Shown here: piece after piece, positions 45,914 to 55,976 of the stretch | Position numbering within the stretch: the stretch's first letter is position 1 | Layout: each line of letters begins with the position of its first letter | From: Streptomyces sp. Z26 | GTDB lineage: Bacteria; Actinomycetota; Actinomycetes; Streptomycetales; Streptomycetaceae | Direction: 5' to 3' | Assembly: GCF_003665095.1 (NCBI RefSeq) | Contig: NZ_RCHV01000002.1 | Coordinates: forward strand, 3,222,001 to 3,286,000 | DNA length: 64,000 bases | Made by a program: the position numbers and the translations under genes | Notes under the pieces: generated by a model | What the model saw: only the letters and a program-made list of their open reading frames with translations | What the model was told of the DNA's origin: nothing | Database searches by the model: none

Positions 45914-46079
45914 GCGGTGTCCGGGCGGTCTTCTCGGGCTCGCGACGACGGCTACGTCACCTCGCCGCGTTGTCGGAGTCATCCACGTACGACCCGGTAC
46001 GAGGACGATCCTCCGCCTTGCGCCGCACCGCATCCGACGCCGCGAGCCACCCCTCAAAGATCGCCCGGACACCGCCTAG
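45910..46079. mobile_element. Inverted-repeat-bounded 170-bp segment at the dnaB stop (possible MITE)
   Basis: 23-bp terminal inverted repeats, CTAGGCGGTGTCCGGGCG at the left (45910-) and its mirror at the right (to 46079), match at 22 of 23 positions, and weaker symmetry continues inward. Both ends begin with CTAG, and the left CTAG contains the TAG stop of dnaB. IS5-like elements often use CTAG or YTAR targets, so this may be a small non-autonomous element. On the minus strand an open frame of about 80 codons crossing it (ending R-T-G-S-Y-V-D-D-S-D-N-A-A-R) could be a gene remnant. An alternative reading is a large terminator structure. Confidence 0.4.
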
Positions 46080-46343
46080 GCGAGGGCCGAGCAGGTGCTC
46101 CACCTCCTGGGCGGGCCCCTGCGGGAGGGCTACGTACAACGCTGGTACGTCTGAGCCCGCGTACGTCCGACCCTGAGGGCGGGACGGACGGCCGGAGGGC
46201 CCGGCGCGTCGGCTGAGATGATCGGACCCGGATCGCTGAGGGACACCCCAGCCGCGCCTGCCCGTCGGGTCGTGCGCGCGGCGGTGCCGGACCGAGGTCG
46301 GAGCCGACGTGGCGCCGACCCGCTTCTCCAGGAGGACTGCTTG
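46080..46343. other. Gap between the dnaB element and the PIG-L gene
   Basis: 264 bases that hold the promoter and leader of the PIG-L gene. No gene is recognised on the plus strand. AGGAGG (46330-46335) just before 46344 is the ribosome binding site of the next gene. Confidence 0.45.
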
Positions 46344-47177
46344 ATGACTGACCGGCCCTTGACCCTCATGGCCGTACACGCCCACCCCGACGACGAGGCG
46401 ACCGGAACCGGCGGGGTCCTCGCGCGGTACGCGGCGGAGGGCATCCGTACGGTCCTCGTGACCTGTACCGACGGCGGCTGCGGCGACGGGCCGGGGGGCG
46501 TCAAGCCGGGCGACCCCGGGCACGATCCGGCCGCGGTCGCCGCGATGCGCGCCCAGGAACTCCGGGCGAGCTGCGACGTCCTGGGGATCGGCGCGCTGGA
46601 GACGCTGGACTACGCCGACTCCGGGATGCTCGGCTGGGAGAGCAACGAGGCCCCAGGGTCGTTCTGGCGGACCCCCGTGGCGGAGGGCGCGGCCCGCCTC
46701 GCGGAGCTGATGCGGCACCACCGTCCCGACGTCGTCGTCACCTACGACGAGAACGGCTTCTACGGTCACCCCGACCACATCCAGGCCCACCGCATCACGA
46801 TGGCGGCGGTGGAGCTGAGCGGGCTGACGCCGAAGGTCTACTGGACGACGATGCCCCACTCGATGATGCGGCGCTTCGGCGAGCTGATGCGCGAGGCCCA
46901 GGCGGGCGGGCCGGAGCCGGACCCCGCCGAGGTCGCGGCGATGGCCGAGATCGGCCTCCCCGACGCCGAGGTCACCACGTGGGTGGACACCACCGCGTTC
47001 AGTCGGCAGAAGTTCGACGCGTTGGCCGCGCACGCGAGTCAGGGCGAGAACATCTTCTTCCTCAAGATGGGCGACGAGGTGTTCGCGGAGCTGATGGGGA
47101 CGGAGACCTTCGTACGCGTCCAGGACGCCACCGGCGCGACGCTGCCCGAGGACGACCTCTTCGCCGGACTCCGCTGA
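46344..47177 (+). CDS. PIG-L family deacetylase (MshB/Mca-like)
   Basis: 277 residues from ATG 46344 with AGGAGG upstream. The zinc motif A-H-P-D-D-E is at residues 13-18 and the third ligand region G-H-P-D-H-I near 141-146. Family members remove acetyl groups from N-acetylglucosaminyl compounds, including mycothiol intermediates and conjugates. Sequence between the motifs (T-C-T-D-G-G-C-G-D-G-P-G-G-V-K) is not diagnostic for MshB or Mca, so the substrate is open. Confidence 0.85.
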   Translation: MTDRPLTLMAVHAHPDDEATGTGGVLARYAAEGIRTVLVTCTDGGCGDGPGGVKPGDPGHDPAAVAAMRAQELRASCDVLGIGALETLDYADSGMLGWESNEAPGSFWRTPVAEGAARLAELMRHHRPDVVVTYDENGFYGHPDHIQAHRITMAAVELSGLTPKVYWTTMPHSMMRRFGELMREAQAGGPEPDPAEVAAMAEIGLPDAEVTTWVDTTAFSRQKFDALAAHASQGENIFFLKMGDEVFAELMGTETFVRVQDATGATLPEDDLFAGLR

Positions 47178-47311
47178 CCCGCGCGCGACGTCTTCTGCGG
47201 GGCGGGGGCTTCTGCCATAGTGCTGGCCACCGCCCCGTTTCCGGACGTGGGCGCGCACGCGCACTGGACAACGTTGTCAAGCCCCGAGGTCGCACCGAAC
47301 GGAGCCCGCGC

Positions 47312-49699
47312 ATGAGCCCCCACCCCACCCGTACGCGGCTGGCCGCCCTCGCCGCCGCCGCGCTCCTCGCGGGCCTGCTCGGCGGCGCGCCCCCGACGGC
47401 GAGCGCCGCGCCCGCCACCGACGCCCCCACGGACGCCGCCGACGGGCAACTCACCGACCTGGTCAACCCGTTCATCGGCACCCGCAACGAGGGCAACACC
47501 TTCCCCGGCGCCGCCGTCCCCTTCGGCATGGTGCAGCTCTCCCCCGACACCGGCCACAGCACCGGCTACAACTGGGACCAGACCTCGATCCGCGGCTTCT
47601 CCACCACCCACCTCTCCGGCGTCGGCTGCGCGCTCGGCGGCGACCTGCCCGTGATGCCGACCACCGGCGACATCACCAGCACCGACAACGCGCGGTACGC
47701 GGCGACCTTCAGCCACGACGACGAGAGCGCGTCCCCCGGCTCGTACGAGGTCACGTTCGGCGACTACGGCGGCACCACCGCCGAGCTGACCGCCACCACG
47801 CGCACCGGCCACCAGCGCTACACCTTCCCGGAGACCGACAAGGCCAACGTCCTCCTCAACTCCGGCCAGGCCCTGCACAAGGTGACGCGGTCCGAGGTGC
47901 GGGTCGTCGACGACCGTACGATCGCCGCCTCCGTCACCGGCCGCGGCTTCTGCCAGGACACGGAGAAGGAGTACACGGTCCACACCCTCACCCGCTTCGA
48001 CCGCCCCTTCGACGGCCACGGCACGTGGGACGGCGACGAGGTGACCGACGGCGGCGGCAGCGCGTCCGGCGGTGAGGGGCGGCGCGGCGCGTACGCCCGT
48101 TTCGACACCCGGGACGGCGACCGCGACGTGGAGGTGGTCACGTCGCTGTCGTACGTGGACGGGGCCGGGGCCGCGCGCAACCTCGCGGCGGAGGGCACCC
48201 GTTCGTTCGACGCGACGCGGGACGCGGCACGCGCCGCGTGGGAGAAGCGCCTCGGGCAGGTACGGGCCGAGGGCGGGAGCGAGGAGCGGCGGCGGGTCTT
48301 CTACTCGTCGCTCTACCGCGCGCTGCTGCACCCGAACGTCGGTGAGGACGTGGACGGCCGCTACACCGGCTGGGACCAGAGGACGCACACGTCGGACGGC
48401 TTCACGTACCACCAGAACTGGTCGCTGTGGGACACGTACCGCACGCAGGCGCAGCTCCTCGCGCTCCTCGCGCCGGGCGAGTCCCGCGACATGGCGCTGT
48501 CGCTGCTCCGCGTGGACGCGGAGGGCGGCTGGCTGCCCAAGTGGGGCTACGGCACGGTCGAGACGAACATCATGACCGGCGACCCCGTCACCCCCTTCCT
48601 CACCAACGCGTACCGGCAGGGGCTGCTGAAGGGCCACGAGGAGGAGGCGTACGCGGTCCTCCGGAAGAACGCCGACGGAGTGCCGCCCGCCGACTCCCCG
48701 TACGTGGGGCGGATGGGCAACGCCGAGTACCTGAAGGACGGCTACGTGCCGTTCCTGCCGGACCGCGAGAAGGACAAGCCCGGCGACTCCGACTTCCACC
48801 ACGGCGCCTCGGCCACCCTGGAGTACGCGCTCTCCGACGCCGCCCTCGCCGAGATGGCGCGGGACCTGGGGCACACGGAGGACGCGGCGCGGTACGCGGA
48901 ACGGTCCCGCAACTACCGTTCCGTGTTCGACGCGAGCACCGGCTTCTTCCGGCCGCGCGACGGCGCCGGCGCCTTCACCGGGCCCGAGGACCCGGCGCGG
49001 AGCGAGGGCTTCCACGAGGGCACGGCCTGGCAGTACATGTGGCTGACCCCGCAGGACCAGCCCGGCGTGATCTCCCTCATCGGCGGCCGGGAGGCGGCGG
49101 GCGACCGGCTGGACTCCTTCTTCGCGTACGACCAGTTGCTGGCCGACCCGGAGGGGACGGCGCGCGAGGTGTGGGTCAACGGGCCGTACGACTACGACAA
49201 CGCCGACAAGTACAACCCGCAGAACGAGCCGGACCTCATCGCCCCGTACACGTACCTGTCGACGGGCGAGCCGTGGAAGACCACGGACGTCGTGCACGCC
49301 GCGCTCACCCTCTTCACCGACGGGCCCGACGGCGTGACCGGCAACGACGACCTCGGCACCATGTCGTCGTGGATGGTGCTCACGGCCATGGGCGTCTTCC
49401 CGGTGTTCCCCGGTACGGACACGTGGGGGCTGTCGGCGCCCGCCTTCGACAAGGTGACGCTGACGCTCGACCCCGAGTGGTACCCGCGGGGCGGCTTCAC
49501 GGTCACCGCCGACGGCGCGGGTGACGGCAAGCGGTACATCCGGTCGGCGTCGCTCGGCGGCGAGGACCTGCCGCGCACCTGGATCACCACGGACGACATC
49601 CGCCGCGGCGACCTGGCGCTGGAGACCGGCGCCGAGCCGTCGGACTGGGGCACGGGCGAGGACGCCGCGCCGCCGTCGACGCCGCTGGGCGGGAGCTGA
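47312..49699 (+). CDS. Secreted GH92 alpha-1,2-mannosidase
   Basis: 795 residues from ATG 47312. A signal peptide (R-L-A-A-L-A-A-A-A-L-L-A-G-L-L-G-G) is cleaved near T-A-S-A. The N-terminal domain starts L-V-N-P-F-I-G-T-R-N-E-G-N-T-F-P-G. The catalytic domain shows E-T-N-I-M-T-G-D-P, N-E-P-D-L-I-A-P-Y, G-E-P-W-K-T and G-N-D-D-L-G-T-M-S-S-W, the acid-rich GH92 motifs. It probably trims mannose from external glycans. It is monocistronic. A longer in-frame reading upstream has no support. Whether its substrate is fungal mannan or a host or own glycan cannot be told. Confidence 0.93.
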   Translation: MSPHPTRTRLAALAAAALLAGLLGGAPPTASAAPATDAPTDAADGQLTDLVNPFIGTRNEGNTFPGAAVPFGMVQLSPDTGHSTGYNWDQTSIRGFSTTHLSGVGCALGGDLPVMPTTGDITSTDNARYAATFSHDDESASPGSYEVTFGDYGGTTAELTATTRTGHQRYTFPETDKANVLLNSGQALHKVTRSEVRVVDDRTIAASVTGRGFCQDTEKEYTVHTLTRFDRPFDGHGTWDGDEVTDGGGSASGGEGRRGAYARFDTRDGDRDVEVVTSLSYVDGAGAARNLAAEGTRSFDATRDAARAAWEKRLGQVRAEGGSEERRRVFYSSLYRALLHPNVGEDVDGRYTGWDQRTHTSDGFTYHQNWSLWDTYRTQAQLLALLAPGESRDMALSLLRVDAEGGWLPKWGYGTVETNIMTGDPVTPFLTNAYRQGLLKGHEEEAYAVLRKNADGVPPADSPYVGRMGNAEYLKDGYVPFLPDREKDKPGDSDFHHGASATLEYALSDAALAEMARDLGHTEDAARYAERSRNYRSVFDASTGFFRPRDGAGAFTGPEDPARSEGFHEGTAWQYMWLTPQDQPGVISLIGGREAAGDRLDSFFAYDQLLADPEGTAREVWVNGPYDYDNADKYNPQNEPDLIAPYTYLSTGEPWKTTDVVHAALTLFTDGPDGVTGNDDLGTMSSWMVLTAMGVFPVFPGTDTWGLSAPAFDKVTLTLDPEWYPRGGFTVTADGAGDGKRYIRSASLGGEDLPRTWITTDDIRRGDLALETGAEPSDWGTGEDAAPPSTPLGGS

Positions 49700-49793
49700 G
49701 CGGGGGGCGGTCGTACGGGCCGCGCCGGGCGCGGTCGGGCCGAAGGCGGGGCGCGGTCGGGGCGCCGTACGTGGGGCAGCCCGCGTACGGCCG

Positions 49794-50534
49794 TCAGCCC
49801 GGCGTGTGGCCGATCCGGTGGTGGAAGCCGCGGATGTGCGCCTCGATGAGGTCGCCCGCGCGCTCCGTGTCCCGCAGGGCGATCGCGTCGTAGACCGCGT
49901 GGTGCTCGGCGCGCAGGCCCGCCGTGACCCCGTCCCAGTCGTCGAGCCGGTGGAACGCGGACAGCAGCGCGGTGCGTACGGCGCTCCGCACGGCGACGGT
50001 CATGTCCGCCATCAGCCGGTTGCCCCCGGCCTCGGCGACGGCGACGTGGAACGCGGTGTCGCAGTCGTTGAACTCCTCGCGCGTCAGCGCGGTGTCGTCC
50101 ATGCGCAGCAGCGGCTCCTCGATCCGGGCGAGGTCGTCGTCCGTGGCGCGTTCGGCGGCCAGCCGCGCGCTGGAGCGCTCCAGGGTGGCGCGGGCCTCGA
50201 CGACGTCGGGGAGCGGGAAGTTGGCCAGCGCCATGTGCAGCCGCAGGAACTGCGTCAGCCCCTCGCTGGGCATCGCGGAGATCACGCTGCCCGAGGCCGG
50301 GCCGGTGCCCACGCGGGAACGCAGCACCCCCTGCGCCTCCAGTACGCGCAGCGCCTCCCGTACGGCGGCGCGGCTGACGCCGAGCAGTTCGACCAGCTCG
50401 CGTTCGGGCGGGAGGCGGTCGCCGACGCGGAGGTTCCCGGCGAGGATCTGCTCCTCGACGCGGGCGAGGACGAGTTCGAAGGTGCGGGTGCGCGGGACAG
50501 GTTCCCAGGCCGCCGTGGTGGTCGACTCCGCCAT
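49794..50534 (-). CDS. GntR/FadR-type (FCD) regulator of lactate genes
   Basis: 246 residues from ATG 50534 with GAGAGGG upstream; longer frames upstream are not supported. The winged helix reads L-P-P-E-R-E-L-V-E-L-L-G-V-S-R-A-A-V-R-E-A-L. The C-terminal FCD ligand domain has D-T-A-F-H-V-A-V-A-E-A-G-G-N and the histidine-rich end E-H-H-A-V-Y-D-A-I ... R-G-F-H-H. It is divergent from lctP-lutABC with two TGGTCNGACCA operators between, so it is most likely an LldR/LutR-like repressor relieved by lactate. Confidence 0.9.
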   Translation of the reverse strand: MAESTTTAAWEPVPRTRTFELVLARVEEQILAGNLRVGDRLPPERELVELLGVSRAAVREALRVLEAQGVLRSRVGTGPASGSVISAMPSEGLTQFLRLHMALANFPLPDVVEARATLERSSARLAAERATDDDLARIEEPLLRMDDTALTREEFNDCDTAFHVAVAEAGGNRLMADMTVAVRSAVRTALLSAFHRLDDWDGVTAGLRAEHHAVYDAIALRDTERAGDLIEAHIRGFHHRIGHTPG

Positions 50535-50647
50535 GCTGCGCTCGCCCTCTCGCCCTTCGCCCGCCTCCGCCGTGCCGCTGACCGGCCACGACGACCGGCT
50601 ACGACGTGCCCCCGAGCCTCCGATCGTAGCTTGCAGTGTCCACGCAA

Positions 50648-50658
50648 TGGTCCGACCA
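50648..50658. promoter_or_regulatory. GntR operator 1
   Basis: Perfect palindrome TGGTCCGACCA, 114 bp upstream of the regulator start, matching the TGGT-N3-ACCA pattern of FadR-type regulators. Confidence 0.85.
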
Positions 50659-50758
50659 AGCACTTCTTCCACCCTCTTCGGTCCTCTTCCGCCCTCTTCC
50701 GTCCGGCGCCCTGGACAGGCCCGCGGGCCGTGTCTAGCGTGTGCCTGCGACCAAGGCA

Positions 50759-50769
50759 TGGTCTGACCA
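50759..50769. promoter_or_regulatory. GntR operator 2
   Basis: Perfect palindrome TGGTCTGACCA, 23 bp upstream of the lctP start. It is the same as operator 1 except at the central base; the two are 111 bp apart. Confidence 0.87.
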
Positions 50770-50791
50770 AAGACGTCATGTGAGGGTGGCC

Positions 50792-52513
50792 ATGTACGAG
50801 CCCGATCTCACCCCCGTCGGTGACAGCCTCGGGCTGTCCTCCCTCCTCGCCGCGCTGCCGCTGGCCACGCTGTTCGTGCTGCTGGGCGGCCTGCGCGTGA
50901 AGGCGCACCTGGCCGGGCTGCTCGCGCTGGCCGTGGCGCTGGCGGTCGCCGTCGCCGGGTACGGCATGCCGGTGGACCTCGCCCTGCTGTCGGCCACGGA
51001 GGGGGCGGCGTTCGGGCTGTTCCCCATCATGTGGATCGTGGTGGCCGCGATCTGGGTCTACCAACTGACCGTCACCAGCGGCCGGTTCGAGGACCTGCGC
51101 CGGGCGTTCGCCCTGATCAGCGCCGACCCCCGGGTGCAGGCGGTGATCATCGCGTTCTGCTTCGGCGGCCTGCTGGAGGCGCTGGCCGGGTTCGGCGCCC
51201 CCGTGGCGATCACCGGCGTGATGCTGATGGCGCTGGGCTTCGCCCCCGTACGCGCCGCGATCACCGTGCTCGTCGCGAACACCGCACCCGTCGCCTTCGG
51301 CGCCATCGCCACCCCGATCATCACGGCGGGCAGCCTGACGGGCATCCCGTACGAGGACATCGGCGCGTACGTCGGCCGCCAGACCCCGCTGCTCGCCCTC
51401 TTCGTACCGCTGCTGCTCGTCGTGCTCGTCGACGGCGCGCGCGGGGTGCGCGAGGCGTGGCCCGCGGCGCTGGTGTGTGGCGTCGTCTTCGGCTGCGCGC
51501 AGTTCCTCAGCTCGAACCACGTCTCGGTGGAGCTGACCGACATCATCGCGTCGCTGGCGGCGCTCGGCGCGCTGGTCGCCTTCCTGCGCGTGTGGCAGCC
51601 GCCGGGTACGGAGGAGGCGCGGGCCCGGCTGGCGGAGACGGCGCGGCGGGAGGGCGGCGGCCGTACGGCCGCCGAGGGCCCGGGTCCTTCGCAGGCCCCG
51701 GAAGCGGGCGAGGGCGCCAGCTCCGACGCGGAGGGCACCGGCGTACGGACGGGGACGCGCGCCGGGGACCGTACGCGCATCCCGATGGCCTTCCTCCCCT
51801 ACCTCGTCGTCATCGCCGTCTTCTCCGTCGCCAAACTGTGGGACCCCGCCAAGGAGTTCCTCGCCGACAGCGACCTCGACATCGCCTGGCCCGGCCTCGA
51901 CGGCCATGTCCTCACCAGTACCGGCGACGTCTCCACCGCCACCGTCTACGTCCTCCCCTGGCTCTCCTCCCCGGGCACGCTGCTGCTCCTGTGCGGGGTG
52001 GCGGTCGCCGCCGCGTACCGGGTGCCCCCGGCCACGGCCGTACGGGAGTTCGCCGCCACCCTCGCCAGGCTGCGGCTGCCGCTGCTGACGGTCGCCGCCG
52101 TCCTCGCGCTCGCGTACGTCATGAACCTGTCCGGGCAGACGCTCACCATCGGCCGGTGGATCGCCGGTACGGGCGCGGCGTTCGCGTTCCTGTCGCCCGT
52201 GCTGGGCTGGCTGGGCACCGCCGTCACCGGCTCCGACACCTCCGCCAACGCCCTGTTCGCCACGCTCCAGCAGGCCGCCGCCGAGAAGGCGGGCCTCGAC
52301 CCGACGCTGCTCGTGGCCGCCAACACCTCCGGCGGCGTCGTGGGCAAGATGATCAGCCCGCAGAACCTCACCATCGCCGCCACGGCCGTCGGCATGGTGG
52401 GGCGGGAGGCGGAGCTGTTCCGTGGTGCCATCAGGTGGAGCCTGCTCCTGCTGCTGTGCATGTGCGTGCTCGTGTACCTCCAGTCCGGCGCCCTGGCCGG
52501 GATGCTGCCGTGA
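50792..52513 (+). CDS. lctP: L-lactate permease
   Basis: 573 residues from ATG 50792 (GTG 50786 is an alternative). About 13 hydrophobic segments are visible, with the LctP family segments I-M-W-I-V-V-A-A-I-W, G-L-L-E-A-L-A-G-F-G-A-P-V-A-I and N-T-A-P-V-A-F-G-A. A ~55-residue hydrophilic loop near 275-330 is G/E/R-rich. The C-terminal half has G-S-D-T-S-A-N-A-L-F and S-G-G-V-V-G-K-M-I-S-P-Q. It is the first gene of the lactate module, 132 bp before lutA. Confidence 0.94.
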   Translation: MYEPDLTPVGDSLGLSSLLAALPLATLFVLLGGLRVKAHLAGLLALAVALAVAVAGYGMPVDLALLSATEGAAFGLFPIMWIVVAAIWVYQLTVTSGRFEDLRRAFALISADPRVQAVIIAFCFGGLLEALAGFGAPVAITGVMLMALGFAPVRAAITVLVANTAPVAFGAIATPIITAGSLTGIPYEDIGAYVGRQTPLLALFVPLLLVVLVDGARGVREAWPAALVCGVVFGCAQFLSSNHVSVELTDIIASLAALGALVAFLRVWQPPGTEEARARLAETARREGGGRTAAEGPGPSQAPEAGEGASSDAEGTGVRTGTRAGDRTRIPMAFLPYLVVIAVFSVAKLWDPAKEFLADSDLDIAWPGLDGHVLTSTGDVSTATVYVLPWLSSPGTLLLLCGVAVAAAYRVPPATAVREFAATLARLRLPLLTVAAVLALAYVMNLSGQTLTIGRWIAGTGAAFAFLSPVLGWLGTAVTGSDTSANALFATLQQAAAEKAGLDPTLLVAANTSGGVVGKMISPQNLTIAATAVGMVGREAELFRGAIRWSLLLLLCMCVLVYLQSGALAGMLP

Positions 52514-52645
52514 GGCCCGTACCGACGACGACCGCCCTACCGCCCTACCGCCGTGACGTCCCCGACCCCCGTCAGCCGTACGACTCCCGCCCCCGCATCC
52601 CGTCCCCGCCTCACCACCACCCACCGCCGCCCGTACGGAGGGCCC

Positions 52646-53446
52646 ATGCGCGTCGCGCTGTTCGTCACCTGCTTCAACGACACGCTCTTCCCCGCCACGG
52701 GCCGGGCCGTCGTGACCCTCCTCGAACGGCTCGGCTGCCGGGTCGACTTCCCGCCCGACCAGACCTGCTGCGGGCAGATGCACGTCAACACCGGCTACGG
52801 GGGCGACTGCCTGCCGCTGGTACGCCGCTTCACCGACGTCTTCGCGGGCTACGACGCCGTCGTCAGCCCGTCCGGCTCGTGCGCCGCGCTGGTGCGCGAC
52901 CACCACGCCCGGATCGCGGAGGCGGCCGGGGGCCCGCGGCTGGCGGCGGCCGTACGGGAGCGGACGCCGGTGTACGAACTGTCCGAGTTCCTCGTCGACG
53001 TCCTCGGCGTCGAGGACGTCGGCGCGTTCTTCCCGCACCGCGTCACGTACCACCCCACCTGCCACTCGCTGCGCATGCTGCACGTCGGTGACAAGCCGCT
53101 CCGGCTGCTGCGCGCGGTGCGCGGCATCGACCTGGTGGAGCTGCCCGCCGCCGAGCAGTGCTGCGGTTTCGGCGGCACGTTCGCGCTGAAGAACGCCGAC
53201 ACGTCGCTGGCGATGTGCGCCGACAAGGTACGGCACGTGCGCGACACCGGCGCCGAAGTGCTGTGCGCGGGCGACAACTCCTGCCTGACGCACCTCGGCG
53301 GCATGCTGTCCCGGCTGCTTACGGGCGTCCGTACGCTCCACCTGGCCGAGATCCTCGCCGCCACCGAGGAGTCCCCACCGGCACCGGCACCGCCCCCGCG
53401 GTCCGGCCGACGCGTGTCCGCGCGCGGGAAGGCGGGGCGCGCGTGA
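52646..53446 (+). CDS. lutA: L-lactate oxidation protein LutA
   Basis: 266 residues from ATG 52646 with GGAGGG upstream. It has the two cysteine-rich (CCG) motifs that bind an iron-sulfur cluster: T-C-C-G-Q-M-H (near 40) and Q-C-C-G-F-G-G (near 172), with C-H-S between. LutA, B and C together oxidise L-lactate to pyruvate. The C-terminal ~25 residues are a P/R-rich tail. It overlaps lutB by 4 nt (GTGA). Confidence 0.94.
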   Translation: MRVALFVTCFNDTLFPATGRAVVTLLERLGCRVDFPPDQTCCGQMHVNTGYGGDCLPLVRRFTDVFAGYDAVVSPSGSCAALVRDHHARIAEAAGGPRLAAAVRERTPVYELSEFLVDVLGVEDVGAFFPHRVTYHPTCHSLRMLHVGDKPLRLLRAVRGIDLVELPAAEQCCGFGGTFALKNADTSLAMCADKVRHVRDTGAEVLCAGDNSCLTHLGGMLSRLLTGVRTLHLAEILAATEESPPAPAPPPRSGRRVSARGKAGRA

Positions 53447-55044
53447 GCGGCGACGGCGGCGGCACGGGGCGTACGGGCGGGCCGGGGCGTACGGGCGGGG
53501 GCGCGGGTGCGAACGGGGGCGCGCGTACGGGAAGCGGCGCGGGCGGCCCGACCGACCTCGGCATGCCCGCCTTCCCCGAGGCCGCCCGCGCCGCCCTCGC
53601 GGACGGCCAGCTGCGCCGCAACCTCGCCCACGCCACCGGCACCATCCGCGCCAAACGGGCCGCCGTGGTGGGCGAGGTCGACGACTGGGAGGAGCTGCGC
53701 GCGGCGGGCCGCGCCCTCAAGGACCGCACCCTCCGGCACCTCGACCACCACCTCCTGCTCCTGGAGCAGCGCGTCACGGCGGCGGGCGGCCAGGTCCACT
53801 GGGCGCGCGACGCGGCGGAGGCGGGCCGTACGGTCACCCGGCTCGTACGGGAGACCGGCGCCCGCGAGGTGGTCAAGGTCAAGTCCATGGCCACGCAGGA
53901 GATCGGCCTCAACGAGACCCTCGCCGCCGCCGGGATCGCCGCGTACGAGACGGACCTCGCGGAACTGATCGTGCAGCTCGGCGACGACCGGCCGTCGCAC
54001 ATCCTCGTCCCGGCCATCCACCGCAACCGCGCCGAGATCCGCGACATCTTCGCCCGCGAGATGGGCGCGTACGGCACCCCCGCGCCCGACGACCTGACCG
54101 ACGACCCGCGGCGGCTGGCGGAGGCGGCGCGGCTGCATCTGCGGGAGAAGTTCCTGCGGCCGAAGGTGGGGATCTCGGGGGCGAACTTCCTGGTGGCGGA
54201 GACCGGTACGGCCGTCGTCGTCGAGTCCGAGGGCAACGGGCGGATGTGCCTGAGCCTGCCCGAGACGCTGATCTCCGTCGTCGGCGTCGAGAAGGTCGTA
54301 CCCCGCTGGCAGGACCTGGAGGTCTACCTCCAGCTGCTGCCGCGCTCGTCCACCGGCGAGCGCATGAACCCGTACACCTCCACCTGGACCGGCACCACCG
54401 ACGGCGACGGCCCGCGCGCCTTCCACCTGGTGCTGCTCGACGCCGGGCGCACCGACACCCTCGCCGACACCGTCGGGCGCCAGGCGCTGCACTGCATCCG
54501 CTGCTCCGCCTGCCTCAACGTCTGCCCGGTGTACGAACGCGTCGGCGGCCACGCGTACGGCTCCGTCTACCCGGGGCCGATCGGCGCGATCCTCAGCCCC
54601 CAACTGCGGGGTACGGGCTCGGCGGTGGACCGTTCGCTGCCGTTCGCCTCGACGCTGTGCGGGGCGTGTTACGAGGTGTGCCCGGTGAAGATCGACATCC
54701 CGGAGGTGCTGGTGCATCTGCGGACGCGGGTGGTGGAGGAGGCGCGCGGCGCGGGGTCCGCCGGTGCCGGGGTTTCGGGCGCGGGCCGGTGGCCGGGGCG
54801 GGGCGGGCGGCGTCGGCTGCCGAGACCAGAACGGGTGGCGATGGCCGCCGCCCGCTGGGTGCTGTCCGACCCCGCGCGGCTGGCCGCGGCCCAGCGCACC
54901 GGCTCGTTCGCCGGGCGGCTGCTGGGCCGCGACGGGCGGGTGGGCCGGTTGCCGGGGCCGCTGGGCGCGTGGAGCGACGCTCGGGACGCGCCGGTTCCGG
55001 CGCCGGAGAGCTTCCGCGCGTGGTGGGCGAGGACGCGCGGGTGA
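53443..55044 (+). CDS. lutB: L-lactate oxidation iron-sulfur protein LutB
   Basis: 533 residues from GTG 53443, which overlaps the lutA stop. A glycine-rich N-terminal extension (about 40 residues) precedes [11 protein letters not shown]. The LUD-like domain contains [14 protein letters not shown]. Two 4Fe-4S motifs follow, [12 protein letters not shown] (near 351-362) and C-G-A-C-Y-E-V-C-P (near 406-414). It probably passes electrons from lactate to the respiratory chain. It overlaps lutC by 4 nt. Confidence 0.95.
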   Translation: MSGDGGGTGRTGGPGRTGGGAGANGGARTGSGAGGPTDLGMPAFPEAARAALADGQLRRNLAHATGTIRAKRAAVVGEVDDWEELRAAGRALKDRTLRHLDHHLLLLEQRVTAAGGQVHWARDAAEAGRTVTRLVRETGAREVVKVKSMATQEIGLNETLAAAGIAAYETDLAELIVQLGDDRPSHILVPAIHRNRAEIRDIFAREMGAYGTPAPDDLTDDPRRLAEAARLHLREKFLRPKVGISGANFLVAETGTAVVVESEGNGRMCLSLPETLISVVGVEKVVPRWQDLEVYLQLLPRSSTGERMNPYTSTWTGTTDGDGPRAFHLVLLDAGRTDTLADTVGRQALHCIRCSACLNVCPVYERVGGHAYGSVYPGPIGAILSPQLRGTGSAVDRSLPFASTLCGACYEVCPVKIDIPEVLVHLRTRVVEEARGAGSAGAGVSGAGRWPGRGGRRRLPRPERVAMAAARWVLSDPARLAAAQRTGSFAGRLLGRDGRVGRLPGPLGAWSDARDAPVPAPESFRAWWARTRG

Positions 55045-55892
55045 GCGGCGGGGAGCGGGAGCCGGGGGTGCCTGAAGTGCCTGAGGTGGCGAACGGGTCG
55101 GGGAGCGCGGGCCGTTCAGGCCCGGCGGGTGCGGTGACGTCTGGGAGGTCGACTGTGACGGGTGCGTCGGATGTGGCAGGCACGTCGGGTGTGGCGGGCA
55201 GGCCCGGGGGCGTGGACGACGGCGGGGCGCGCGCCGAGATCCTGCGCCGCGTACGCCGCGCACTCGCGGACGTACCGGCCGCCGAGCGGCCCGAGGACGT
55301 CCCCGTCCCCCGCGCCTACGCGCGGGCGGGCAGCGGCCCGGCGGCCGGATCGCCCGAGGTGGTACGGCTGTTCGCGGACCGCGTGGCCGACTACCGCGCC
55401 GCCGTACGCGTCGTGCCCGCCGCCGACGTCGCCTCCGCCGTCAGCGCCGCGCTGGCGGCGCGCGGCGCGGAACGCGTGGTCGTCCCGCACGGCTTCCCCA
55501 CCGAGTGGCTGGACGGCCGCCGCCCGGCCGACGAGCCGCCCGGGTCCGGGCCGACGGTGCTCCGCGACGACCCGCCGCTGTCCCTCGCCGCGCTCGACCG
55601 CGTGGACGGCGTCGTCACCACCGTCGCCGCCGCCATCGCCGTGACCGGCACCTTCGTGCTCGACGGCGGCGCGGGCCAGGGCCGCCGCGCGCTCACGCTC
55701 GTACCCGACTACCACCTGTGCCTCGTACCGGCCGCGCGCGTCGTCGCGTCCGTCCCCGAGGCGCTGACCCTGCTGGACCCGGCGCGGCCGCTGACGTTCG
55801 TGTCCGGCCCGTCCGCGACGAGCGACATCGAACTCGACCGGATCGAGGGCGTCCACGGGCCCCGCACCCTGGAGGTGCTGGTGGTGACGTGA
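55041..55892 (+). CDS. lutC: L-lactate oxidation protein LutC
   Basis: 283 residues from GTG 55041, overlapping lutB by 4 nt. The first ~65 residues are a G/S/V-rich extension. The LUD domain follows, with [26 protein letters not shown] and the C-terminal [17 protein letters not shown]. It ends the lctP-lutABC run. Confidence 0.94.
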   Translation: MSGGEREPGVPEVPEVANGSGSAGRSGPAGAVTSGRSTVTGASDVAGTSGVAGRPGGVDDGGARAEILRRVRRALADVPAAERPEDVPVPRAYARAGSGPAAGSPEVVRLFADRVADYRAAVRVVPAADVASAVSAALAARGAERVVVPHGFPTEWLDGRRPADEPPGSGPTVLRDDPPLSLAALDRVDGVVTTVAAAIAVTGTFVLDGGAGQGRRALTLVPDYHLCLVPAARVVASVPEALTLLDPARPLTFVSGPSATSDIELDRIEGVHGPRTLEVLVVT

Positions 55893-55976
55893 CGGCGCGC
55901 ACCCGTACGCCGTACGCCCGCGCGCCGCCGCACCCCGCGCGCGTACGCCCGCTGCCGTACGCCCTCCCCGTACGCG

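Noticed and set aside
42035..46072. 1345-codon minus-strand open frame opposite dnaB
   Set aside because: dnaB with its inteins explains the sequence fully; the opposite frame is low-complexity and arginine-rich.
46979..47311. Upstream extension of the GH92 frame
   Set aside because: It overlaps the PIG-L gene, and ATG 47312 begins a clear signal peptide.
53158..53442. Upstream extension of the lutB frame into lutA
   Set aside because: The extension overlaps lutA coding sequence and has no LutB similarity; GTG 53443 with the 4-nt overlap is the typical coupled start.
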